A stretch of DNA of 64,000 nucleotides, taken from assembly GCA_028554645.1 (NCBI GenBank), contig JAQOOI010000080.1, forward strand, positions 372,001 through 436,000, given 5' to 3'. The stretch comes from Omphalotus guepiniiformis. Its lineage: Eukaryota > Basidiomycota > Agaricomycetes > Agaricales > Omphalotaceae. Both the position numbers and the translations under genes were made by a program. The notes beneath the pieces are model-generated. The model saw only the letters and a list, made by a program, of their open reading frames with translations. It was not told the DNA's origin and ran no database searches. Positions 50,061 to 60,027 of the stretch are shown in pieces. Positions within the stretch are counted from its first letter, which is position 1. Each line of letters begins with the position of its first letter.

Positions 50061-50340
50061 CAGGCGTCTTCCCAGCGCTGCGGCGCCTGTCGGAGGCGCT
50101 TGTCTGCTTCTAGCCTCGGAATTGCCCATCCAGTCCCGCCCTTAGTAAATTCAACCTGACTACTTGTGTCGCAAATAATTTAGTTTGCGCGATCGCTGAA
50201 CAGCGAGGGTTGAATGTACCATGCGGCAACTGGGTGAGTCAAGCTCTCGCAGAGATTGTTCCTCCATTATGATGTGCCACCACAATTGCAGCAATGTCCA
50301 TGTCCTATTCAAGATTGTACGCATCGCTTTCGGATAGGTG
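50060..50340 (+). repeat. Hairpin repeat unit, partial
   Basis: One partial unit with cagcgctgcggcgcctgtcg followed by gaggcgctt, then the cccgccc, ctgggtgag and gtcctattc blocks. It precedes X3, as the other arrays precede X1 and X2. Confidence 0.65.
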
Positions 50341-50517
50341 ACAACTTACACGTATTGACTTTCTTCGACGAATCCAGTGTAAGAAGGACCGTGAGGCGCT
50401 TGTCAGTCGGTTGATCATGTTTTGAAGTGGTATAAATGCACTCGTTATCGATTTCAAAACCACTCAGACCTATACAATTCCCCTCATACAACTTCTTGCG
50501 ATTACTTTTCTATAGTG

Positions 50518-51195
50518 ATGGCACTGGATAATGAACGCCTGTATGAAACTATCAAGGATGTACTTCAAGATAGGTACTTCCAACAACCTTCCACTACTAG
50601 CCACGGTCCGAATCAGACTCAGCAACTTGTGTATCATGCCACTAAAAGCCTTCATGCGCTGGCAGTGGGTTTTATAATATGTTTATGATTCAAGCTGACC
50701 AGATATACGACTGTACTGGCAGAGGCACGCGAAGCCCGAGAATCCGAAGGAACTTCCAAAGGCCTATCTCGATGTTATGGGGCTAACCTGGAGGTTAGCC
50801 GAAGCCGTATATCTCTACTTGCGTACCACAGAAGGAACGGAAGGAAACAACCCACCTGACCTTGAGGAGTTCATTAGGTATGTCCGGTTGAGTTTGACCT
50901 TGACAACTCTCCGAAATTGACTTTGTGTTCTTATTTCACTGTAGGATTGCTAAGGATATTAGGGAATTCATGGAGGGGCTAGAATCGTCAGATTTAAGTT
51001 CTGCAGCATACCAACATGCTGAGGCGCAGTTGATTGATAGGCTGAGGCTAGTGACGGATGTGATATTTTCCATGGTGAGATTACGCAGCGACTATACATA
51101 TATTCACACTTTTCCTGACTGTTTGGTTCCCCCCTCCCAACTTTGAGCAGAACGTTCATGATGCAGTCGTTCAACTTGTCAACTCGGAGCTTTAG
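50518..51195 (+). CDS. Family X protein 3, C-terminally truncated
   Basis: Exons 50518-50664, 50723-50877, 50945-51074 and 51151-51195; 158 aa, phases 0, 2, 0. It shares MALDNERLYETIKDVL, QLVYHATKSLHALA, the RHAKPENPKELPKAYLDVM block with X2, WRLAEAVYLYLRT and IAKDIREFMEGLESSD. The reading ends NVHDAVVQLVNSEL with TAG at 51193. In X2 the aligned codon is CAG, so a C-to-T nonsense change removes the last roughly 35 residues including the SDASSVTIAKNN tail, whose decayed sequence follows downstream. It may still be expressed: splice sites and TATA (50431-50437) are intact. Confidence 0.6.
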
Positions 51196-51259
51196 CCGGA
51201 ACCTTACGATGTAGAAGAAGAACGTGTCATCTACGAATGATACTTTATTTCAATCCAAT

Positions 51260-51620
51260 TTGTAGTACCCAGTACCAAGACGGTTTTCGAGTTCTCTCTT
51301 CTGCGTCTGCGTCTGTTCCATGCCTTCAAATTACCGACCCAAGATGTTGCTTTCAGGACAGGTTTTGAACTCGCATTAAGAAAGACGTGAGTACATACCT
51401 GGACTATCCTCATGAATGGTCTTCAAAAGTCCTACGGTGAGCGTCAAGCAGAGAACGGGATGGAGCAGTAGCAGCCGTTTCGGAAGCAGAAGTACACCTC
51501 GTACAGTAGTACTCTTTTTGGACCTTTCAGAGTCGTCGAGGGAGATAAGAGTGAAGATGGAGGAGGCCTGCGATGGAGCGAGGTATCTGAATATTTCTGT
51601 CCAGTGCCGAAGTAGACAGC
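51260..51620 (-). pseudogene. Family Y fragment with internal deletion
   Basis: On the minus strand an exon 1-like part (IAGLLHLHSYLP region near 51560) is fused directly to an exon 3-like part (cttgacgctcaccgtagg near 51430) and its gtatgt donor. Exon 2 and both introns between are deleted. Confidence 0.7.
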
Positions 51621-52012
51621 AGAATAGCAGGAGATGGAGGAAAGGAAAAACACTGTATGTTCACTTCGCAGCACATACGAGGCACCGGCACTGGTGCCGG
51701 GGCTTCTTAATGTAGTATGTTTCCGGCGCACTAAAGACTCCGGCTTCATTGCCGAACGAAACATCTTCGCTTACAACTACTCAGTGCTCCTCGAAAAGAT
51801 CTGCTTGTATTAACGTATTCGCGTACCTGGCCCTGTCTCTGGCATCGCTCAGTGCTTCCCAGAAAGATTGTTGACTATCTCCTCACATTCTCTTCAACTC
51901 GGCCTCGAGGCTCGAGTCACCATCATGATGCCTGTCGTGGCCTGTCAGCGCAGCGGTATGTTAGAGCTATGTCAACGGTTCTCAATCTCTTACCACCACT
52001 ATCGTTTCTCGC

Positions 52013-53663
52013 ATGCAGGACCTTCCACAAGAGATCATTGACCGTTTGGTCGATGAACTTTCTGACTCACCTCAAGACTTGAAAAACGCTTGCTTCATCG
52101 GGAGAAGATGGCTTTCCAGGTGTCGCGCAAACCTCTTTAGATTCATCACTCTAGCCCCAAGAGATTTGGAAGAAATCTATGATTATGAACACTATCTCAA
52201 GAGGAGATATATCAGAAGCCGCTATTTCTATGAACCCTTCCGAACCGCTCACGATCGAGCTGCGCTTCATACAGCCTATGCAAGTTCAGAGAAACGTCTC
52301 CTATCATCTATTCCTGACGTTCTACCATATATCAAAGGACTTTATATCGACTCTCGTATACGAATAGGTGGAGGGAGGTCAGTCCCAACCCACGTATATT
52401 TCATTCGTTGGTTGGGATTCATGGAAATGCAAAACGACATTTTTGAATCATGGCCAATTGCCATGCGATCCTATGATAAAGGCTCCGATGCTTTTACTGC
52501 ACGTCAGAAACAGTTTCAAGCTATCAATCTTCCTTTTAGACCAGAGGGATTACACAGTTCTCCATCTAGAAGTCTACGCTACGTCCGTCTGCGATGGGGT
52601 ATCTTCAGCTGGATGACATTCAATGAACAGGATGCTTCGACTCATCCTGCGTATCGTTTCACGGCATTCCTCCTTCATGTCTCTGGCACGCTGAGGCATC
52701 TGGCTGTCGATGACTATCCTGGTTTTCTCGAGCTCGAAAACGGCGCTCAAGATTTCTTGATGCAGTCGATAACTCGTTGTGTACCGGGGGTGGATGTATT
52801 GGCTTTAGGAGGGTTGGTGTATCCGGATGGTGCATTAGGTGCATTAGAGTACCCTGATCATCTTTATCGGATGGGGAGGCCGCGACTACATGATGTTTCG
52901 CCGCCCATGTACACAGATTGTACAAAGGTCCCTGGGGTAACGGAAGTTCCAATCTCGCTGTCGCATGACCGGAGCTTATGTTTGAAACGCCTCTTCGTTA
53001 GAGGATTTGGCTCTGCGATGGCTTTTGTTGAAGATGCGCTCTTGAATGCGGGTGGAGTGGATATTGGGAAGCTTAGATACCTCGCTTTGTCTGCGATGGA
53101 ACCTGAGCAGGAATATGGTATATTATTCCGCTCTGTAGGTCAGACTCTTGTACACCTGACACTTGACGTCGATTCATCTCGTGCGTGATTCACGTTTAAT
53201 CTTTAAATATGTCCACTCTAAAGGCTAACGAACTTTTCCCTTTTTCTACCTGCATTCAGTCTCTCAGACGAGCATAACAGCACAAACGTTCCCGAACCTC
53301 GAAACCCTCCAATTACTCATTAGAACCGTATCATGTCTCTCACCACTCTTGAACACTCTGGCCTCCAGCGTCGCTCGCCTCCCTTCTCATCCACTGAATA
53401 CGTGCAAAAAACGAAGCATCCATCTTGCATTCCCGAACAAACCAGGTTCAAATTCAAACTTGAATCAACTCAAGAATCTGGTTTTGGTTCCGGATAAGCA
53501 TCTCTATGCACTGATCGCACAGCGGGGGTGGTTGAGTGCTGTTTCCGTTAAACCGTCTTATGATGAGAATTTCAAGCTGCAGGAGGTATTTCCCGAGACG
53601 TATCCGACGGGGTGTATGAGTTATGGGAAGACAGAGGAGTGGTGGTATGAGCCTGTGTTATGA
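52013..53663 (+). CDS. F-box protein, copy 2
   Basis: Exons 52013-53180 and 53260-53663; 523 aa. It has the same exon structure, start (MQDLPQEIIDRLVDELSDS) and end (EEWWYEPVL) as copy 1 at 33324-34970 and differs by scattered substitutions and small indels. F-box-like N-terminus followed by Leu-rich repeats. Both copies keep open frames and the same donor gtgcgt, so the duplication is recent or both are selected. The copies lie inverted about 17 kb apart and could recombine to invert the interval. CBHI is not part of this copy. Confidence 0.82.
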
Positions 53664-54256
53664 TATCTGTTTTAGTCTTAGGTTATCAGATTGTAAATGT
53701 ATATTAAATCAAGCCCTCCTGTATCACAGGTAAATAAAAACAATGAGTTCATCAACACTACTGTGTCGTGTACGGCTGACCTAATCCACTGAGAATATCA
53801 TTCAGTCGTAAATCGCGTGTCTTTATACTTCCTCCCTCTCGACGTGGACAAGCTAGATCCTGATGCGAATCAAAGGCGCGAGTAAGTGAGGCGCGAACAA
53901 AGCCGACGAAAATCGGGGGCGGAGAGGTTCAGAGCTGTGAGGAGATGAGGGAACGTCGAGGGGTGTAGGGAGAATAAATCTGAGCTGTATTGTCGGACGA
54001 GGTAGAGGTACCACGACAACAACATCCCTTCATTCATTCATCCATCTAGCCTCCGTCAATGTGATTGGCCAATACAGGCGAAACTCGATGGAAGTTCGCC
54101 AGTCTCGTGAATTGAACATGAACCGAGTTCCAAAAGATCATAACTTGGGATGATTCGCTCCCCTCGAAGTGACCTGTACAGCAAGAATTATGAGCATCCA
54201 CACCACAGATGAAAGGAGGGAACATTACCCCCGAATTTTCATCTCAGTCCACGCCC
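53664..54256. other. Intergenic between F-box 2 and MED10
   Basis: 3' flanks of two convergent genes. Parts are copied to 28141-28798 and 47395-47930. No gene. Confidence 0.5.
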
Positions 54257-54987
54257 TTAATGCGTATGTCCGTTCATACTCGGCGGCTCCTGGGGAAGAA
54301 TGCCATTGGGTGGCGACATTGATGCACCACCGATAGCAGTAGCAGGAACCGCAGGATGCATATGTGGGGGAGAACTCATTGTTTCATCAGTAGTCGCGTT
54401 GCCGTTTGTCGGTTTTAAATATGCTTCTAGTTCTGGGAAATTCGTACATAGCGCTTCGTTTAGGTATTCCCTGTAAGACTGCAAGACATTTTGTAAGGGC
54501 GTAGTTTTAAAGGAAGGGGGAAGGGGGAGGGGAGACGTACTTCAACGGCTTTGATTTTCCCATTCATGAATTGATTCTCAGTTGCTGTTCTCTCGAGTCT
54601 TTCCCTCGTGAGTTGCATTGGGTTCCGGGAATTGTCGATGTCGTTTAAGACTTGCATGGGTATCATCGTTCGTGTTGCAAGTGCCATTTCGTCGATTTCT
54701 GCGAGGTGTTTGACTACTTGGTTTCTGTACACATTCGATGTTGTTTAGTGACTCGAACGAAAGACGCAGGATGGCGAGACTTACACTCTCATACCGACTT
54801 GCTTCCCACCACCAGGTTTATCTCTCTCTTTTGTAGAATCATTGATGACTGTCGTGCCGAGGTTATACAGCGCATTAGCTAGACCTAGTAATTCGAGTTC
54901 GAGATCTCCTTGAAGACCAGATGGTACAGGACTCTGTGAGGAGCGTGGTGAATCGGGAGCTGGTGCAGGTCGAGGTGAGGAAGGCAT
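54257..54987 (-). CDS. MED10: Mediator subunit 10 (Nut2)
   Basis: Exons 54987-54785, 54724-54541 and 54478-54257; 202 aa, all phases matching. MED10 is a middle-module subunit of the Mediator coactivator in the nucleus. Family hallmarks: LELELLGLANALYNLGTTVI, VKHLAEIDEMA, then VLNDIDNSRNPMQLTRERLE, ENQFMNGKIKAVESYREYL and NFPELEAYLK. A Pro/Ser-rich N-terminal extension and a His/Pro-rich tail are extra. It is the only intact MED10 in the window; three relics derive from it or its ancestor. Its start codon lies 77 bp from that of the divergent Ser-rich gene. Confidence 0.95.
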
Positions 54988-55064
54988 GAATGCGTGGCTG
55001 TGTCAGCGTAAACCTCTCTCCTTCTTACTCTCTCTTTCTCCTTCTTCAGTCTACGACAATCGCG
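54988..55064. promoter_or_regulatory. Bidirectional promoter MED10 / Ser-rich gene
   Basis: Only 77 bp separate the two ATGs. It contains a CT-rich stretch (ctctctccttcttactctc) and no TATA. The same arrangement is still seen in the dead copy at 46698-46775. Confidence 0.55.
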
Positions 55065-56147
55065 ATGTTGGATGCGGCAACACAAAGAATGAAAACACGC
55101 GTAGCAATTCGAGACAAAAACACTCATTTCTTCGAGCTCATGCCTTTAAACGATACCCAACAGCGTCTCAAGACGAGTAGCGCTACCAAACGCGAGAACC
55201 TGCCTAATATCGACGTTGTAGATATTTCACCACTGAAAATTATGAAACGAAATAGAGGACATCGAAGGAGGTCTACTATCTCAAGTACTGGTATCTCGCC
55301 TTCGTTTTCGTCTAGTACGACTTTAGCGTCACCCACTGCTTCAACGCGCAGTAACAAGTTCTTCGAGGAGTCCTCGCCCTCGCCGCCACCCAAACCCAAT
55401 CTGGATTTCATATCACAACGCTCTATGGCCCGACATACTACTTCGAATACTGTCGATGTTTTCTTACGCTCAGAGGCTCTTACCGAAATTGATACGAATT
55501 CTACTTCTCATTGTCAAGGCACGCGAAGACAACGACCGGAAGAGAATTTCCGTTCATTGAATTCGAATCGTAATTCGAAACGACATGCGATTTATACTCG
55601 GAGTTTATACGTCGGTTCGTTCCCTTCAACGAAAGAAGATCTTCATTCTGTTGTTTCTCTTTCAACGTCAACGCTTTCTTCTACGTCTACGCATAGTCTC
55701 AAATCGTCCAACTCGCGTGGGACGACGATGACTACTGCATCGTCTCCGAGTTCTGATACGTTGGATTCTATTTTGGGGAAATATACTTGTGGTTCTATAC
55801 CACCGCATACTTCTATGCCTTCGCTTTATTCCGAAGATTCTTGGGGGGACCATCTATCGAGCCCGACGAAGGATGCTTCGAAACGTATGTTGCCCAAGCC
55901 TATACTCAAGAATACTGTCATGGGGTCGAGTGAATCTGACCTATGTCAAGACCAAACGGTTACGAATGGACGTGGTTGTACTGAAGCGTTGGTTCTGGTC
56001 CCGAAACCGAAGTTGAAAGCGAGACGGTCTGTTGGTCGGAAGGAAGGGCGTCAGTATCGATCTGAACAGGAGGATTCTCATCATCCGATTATTATGGAGC
56101 TGCTTCGTCAAGTGGAGGTTGTTCAAGAGACTTGGGTGTGGGATTAG
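55065..56147 (+). CDS. Ser-rich hypothetical protein
   Basis: 360 aa, single exon. The start MLDAATQRMKTRVAI is chosen because the dead copy keeps the same ATG; an in-frame ATG at 54990 lies in the shared promoter. Low-complexity Ser/Thr-rich (SSTTLASPTASTRS, SVVSLSTSTLSSTSTHS), basic patches (KRNRGHRRRS), a PKPILK-type motif (MLPKPILKN) and a C-terminal helix IIMELLRQVEVVQETW. Likely disordered and possibly nuclear; family not recognised. Fragments of it occur at 25690-25860 and 45551-46697. Confidence 0.68.
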   Translation: MLDAATQRMKTRVAIRDKNTHFFELMPLNDTQQRLKTSSATKRENLPNIDVVDISPLKIMKRNRGHRRRSTISSTGISPSFSSSTTLASPTASTRSNKFFEESSPSPPPKPNLDFISQRSMARHTTSNTVDVFLRSEALTEIDTNSTSHCQGTRRQRPEENFRSLNSNRNSKRHAIYTRSLYVGSFPSTKEDLHSVVSLSTSTLSSTSTHSLKSSNSRGTTMTTASSPSSDTLDSILGKYTCGSIPPHTSMPSLYSEDSWGDHLSSPTKDASKRMLPKPILKNTVMGSSESDLCQDQTVTNGRGCTEALVLVPKPKLKARRSVGRKEGRQYRSEQEDSHHPIIMELLRQVEVVQETWVWD

Positions 56148-57254
56148 TTTGGCAAGGCGATTTTTTTTTCTCCGCTCTCTGTTATGTTAATCGATTTGTT
56201 GGTGGTACGCTCCCCTGGTTATTTGTATTTCTGTGTGGGTTTGATTTGTATTTTGAATGACAATGTGTTGAGATTGTGTTATTGGTCCTAGTATCAGTGT
56301 TGGTTGTGGGGTGATGACCGCTAAATAAAGCTTAAGGCTTGCTTGATAAGATCGTGCGTTGCTCTGGATAGGGTGTCATGTACACCCGACGCAAAACATC
56401 ATTGTATGTATAATCCGATATCGGTTTGTATTGTCAACAGTGCTGGGTAGATGGTACAGTATGCACGTGCACCGATTTCACTGGATGGGAGGAACCTGGG
56501 ACACGATGAATATTAATACAAAATCATGTCATGGCTAGTATCTACATAAAGTGAACACTCGAAACAAAAGAATTGTCATGACAATCAATGAATCATAGAA
56601 AGGGTGCGAATGCAACGTATGGAATGGGCTGGAATGTAGTTCCTTTCGCGCAAGAATAGGAATTGGAAGATTGATATGATAACAAAATAGACTCGGAAAG
56701 AGTCAAAGGAAAAAGGAACGGGAAAGATAAAGAGGCAGAATTGAGAATGACATGAAGCATGGAAAGGTCCAGAGATACGAGTAAGTACTAGTATTGAGAT
56801 GTGAGTACAGGGAAACACTAGACTGGACTCGGAGGTGAGTCTCGATGTGTACTAGTCACTTGGAAAAGACGTGAACATTATCATATGGTGATGTCAATGA
56901 GATAGTGGGTGTGGGTGGTTTTGTGTGCGGTGAGTGAGTGATTCGTTGATGTTGGGGTTTTGAGGTTTGAAGGGTGGTATTGAAGTGGCAGAGCGGGGAT
57001 TGGATTTGATTGATATCGGATGGTATCCGGAGACACTGAGGCGGAAGTTTTGGGCTATAGCCTATGAGATGGGGGTGGGTGTATGTAAGTAGTGTAAGGA
57101 CGGACTTGCAAATAAACGGTATTGGCGAAATCGGTGGTGAACCCCAGTCGCAGTGTGACTGTGTGATTCGGTAGGGGTCGTAGGTAGAGCCTGAAGCCTG
57201 AAGCTTGAGTTTATCTGATCTCAATGTCATCACGGTCCGTCAGTATTAAACATG
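56148..57254. other. Intergenic, no clear gene
   Basis: Only short frames without motifs; a possible minus-strand frame at 56856-57233 lacks support. Confidence 0.45.
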
Positions 57255-57894
57255 TCAAACCGTATTTTTCCTTCTAAAGTTCCATGTCGTTTGCCTGTTG
57301 GAAAGCGGAAATGACCGTGACATCCTGAACAGAAGGTTCTCTTCTCCTTCAATCATTGAATCTTCTCGAGCCTCGACCGTCTTGAAGAGATATTTTGGCT
57401 GTTTGATCAAGTTATGATATTCAGGGAAGTCATATGGTTCAATGGTTTTAATCAATGGGTGGTGGTAGAACCGGACCCTGATACGGTGAGGGTGGTTATC
57501 GATTTCCGAGTCGGTTGACAAAGTAGTAGAAGAAAGAGTGACGTTTGCACGAGGCTTTGAGTGTAAGATTAGGGTCTTGAGTCTTGGAGCTGGTGTTTGG
57601 AGGACGTAAGGCGTGTTTGACGATGGGAATATCGATGGATTTGTGGTGAAGAGGAAGAGGTGGAGAGTGGTGGATGAGGAGAGGGAAGCTGATTTCGCTT
57701 GAGGTGGGGTGATACTTGTTGCCTTCAGCTAGCAAACGTGCGACATGATTTGTTGGAAGTTCCAACGGACCATGACTACATTGACCATTTGAGAGCGAAA
57801 TATGAAGAAGACGTTGAAGAGACGCGAGGTGAACGGACGATGGATATATAGTGCTGAACCCGAGTAAAGTTACACCTGGGTCCTTGAAGATCAC
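57255..57894 (-). pseudogene. Leu-rich, F-box-like fragment (uncertain)
   Basis: Two overlapping minus frames read like one protein: VHLASLQRLLHISLSNGQ then, after a frame change or a short intron near 57700-57760, APRLKTLILHSKPRANV and VRFYHHPLIKTIEPYDF to a stop at 57255. A 49-nt GT-AG intron could join them, but no in-frame ATG is seen upstream. It may be the 3' part of an F-box/LRR gene or a decayed one. Confidence 0.35.
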
Positions 57895-58192
57895 TGACAG
57901 CTTCCGCTTAGATCTTGATGGTGAATTTTAAATGTGAGCTTGCCGTACGCACAATCTCTATCCTGAATGATAAATATGTGAGCTGCGTAAGTAGTTCTCT
58001 CCGAGTCTGAAAGACTGACTCAGACTTGGAAGTTTTATGTGGCTGTGCAGAAGACGGCCGAACCGGGCCGTGAGATTTATGTAAAAAAAATGATCTGGCG
58101 ACCCAAAAAAAAATCAGAAGTTGAGAAATATACATATAGAATCAGGGCAAATTTACACCTGGGGTCATCCATACTTCTACCAAATCCTGCCA

Positions 58193-60027
58193 ATGCTTTC
58201 TGCTCCTATTCCAACTGTCCCTCGTCGTCGTCGCCACTCGGGCTCGACTCGCGACTCTGACGATCTTAAATCTGCTCTTCATTCTGTTCGTACCATGCAT
58301 TCAAAGTCTTCGTTAGGTGTTGTGCCTCCACCTAGGCCAAAGAGTACCCCTGGTGAACGTCCTCAGTTGAGACGGAGGAGAGCTTCGCCTAGTGGTAGTG
58401 AGGGCGAAGAAGAGAATGTTGAAGGTGGTGGAGGTGATGATCTTGGTGACGAATGGGTTGGCATCGATGGTAGCGACGAGGAAATGCAGGTCGATCACAA
58501 ATATCATGCCGCCGGCGTCTCTTCCTCTGCATCTTCCACCTCGGGAGACTCTGACCACGACCACGACCAACCTCAAAAGTCAAAGACGAAAAACTCTGTT
58601 AACACTACAGACGACTCTAGACCTACACGTCCTCTTCCTACAAAATCGAAAAATACAGCGCTAAACCCGAACGCACCGAGTTTTAGCATGTCGAATCCGA
58701 ATCAACCGAATCTTTCTAATCCTCATTTACTTCCTTCTGTCGCTCATGTTCCTCGTGGACCTGCTGCTGCGGGAGCTGGTATATCGTCTTCGTCTGCGCC
58801 TAAAAGATTGTTTGTCGTTCTTGAGCAGGCATGTCTTGAGGCGTATAGGATCTCGAGTGGTCCTAAGGCGGGTGCGAGGGGAGGAAATAGCAAGAAGGGA
58901 GAAGGCGATGTTAAGTATACATTGCTTAACTGCGATGACCATCAAGGGATTTTGGCAAAGACTGGCAGGGATATTGCGGATGCTAGGCCTGATATTACGC
59001 ATCAGGTGTGTTTTTTTCCCTTCATTTTTTTCCTCCTTCACTGCTCCTTCCTTGTCCTTGTAATTCATCTTGCTCTATTCCTACGATACATTCGTATTCA
59101 ATGGCGGACCCCTTTCACATCTACATCCCATGTCACATGTCTCTTCGAACAATATCATTATCCTCGTGATCGTGTATATCTATATCTAAGAAAAAGACTA
59201 CTCCTCGCTACCTCGGTTTTGGGTTTCCCTCATACCTATTTACGCATACATCTGATTCTTTTGATCAATCCTGTTTGACCGGTAACTGATAACTGATGAC
59301 TTCTGATACTCACAGTGCCTCTTGACGCTTTTGGACTCACCACTTAACAAAGCCGGTCTACTGCAGGTGTATATACACACTGCGAAAGGTGTTCTCATAC
59401 AGGTTAATCCGCATGTGAGAATTCCGAGGACCTTTAAGAGGTTTAGTGGGTTGATGGGTGAGCATTCGGGTTTCGTGTGATTGATGCAGTAACAAGACAA
59501 GACAAGACTGATCTCCTCGTTCTGATTTATAGTTCAACTATTACACAAGTTGAGTATACGGGGCGTTAACGGTTCTGAGAAACTTCTCAAAGTCGTCAAG
59601 GTACGCCTTTATTCTTCCTGTATGAATTGTGCTGACATCGTTTCCTCAACAGAACCCCGTCGTAGACCACTTCCCTCCAAACACGTTTAAAATAACCCTC
59701 TCGGGTGACGCCCCACTTAAAAAACTATCCACGTACCTCCCTGAACTATTCAATGGATCACCGGACGCGGTTTTGCCTGATGGTAAACCGAGACCGCCGG
59801 TACAGAATCTTGCGGTGTTTGTGGGTGCGATGGCGAGGGGTAAAGATGATTTTGCGGATGCGTGGGTTGATGAGAAGATTAGTTTGAGTGGGTATGCGTT
59901 GAGTGCTAGTGTTGCGTGTGGAAAGGTGGGTGGTATCTTTTTTAATTTAGGGTTTTGGGTGTTGTGTACTGATGCATTTGATGGAAAGTTTTGTTGTGCG
60001 TTGGAGGATTTGTGGGATGTTGCGTAA
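58193..60027 (+). CDS. EMG1: EMG1/NEP1 rRNA pseudouridine methyltransferase
   Basis: Exons 58193-59005, 59316-59457, 59533-59600, 59653-59925 and 59989-60027; 444 aa, all phases matching. It N1-methylates the hypermodified pseudouridine of 18S rRNA and is needed for 40S assembly in the nucleolus. SPOUT-family landmarks: [101 protein letters not shown] and the C-terminal ALEDLWDV. The roughly 190-residue N-terminal extension is acidic, Ser-rich and low-complexity. Start chosen at MLSAPIP; an in-frame ATG at 58121 is possible. Confidence 0.95.
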
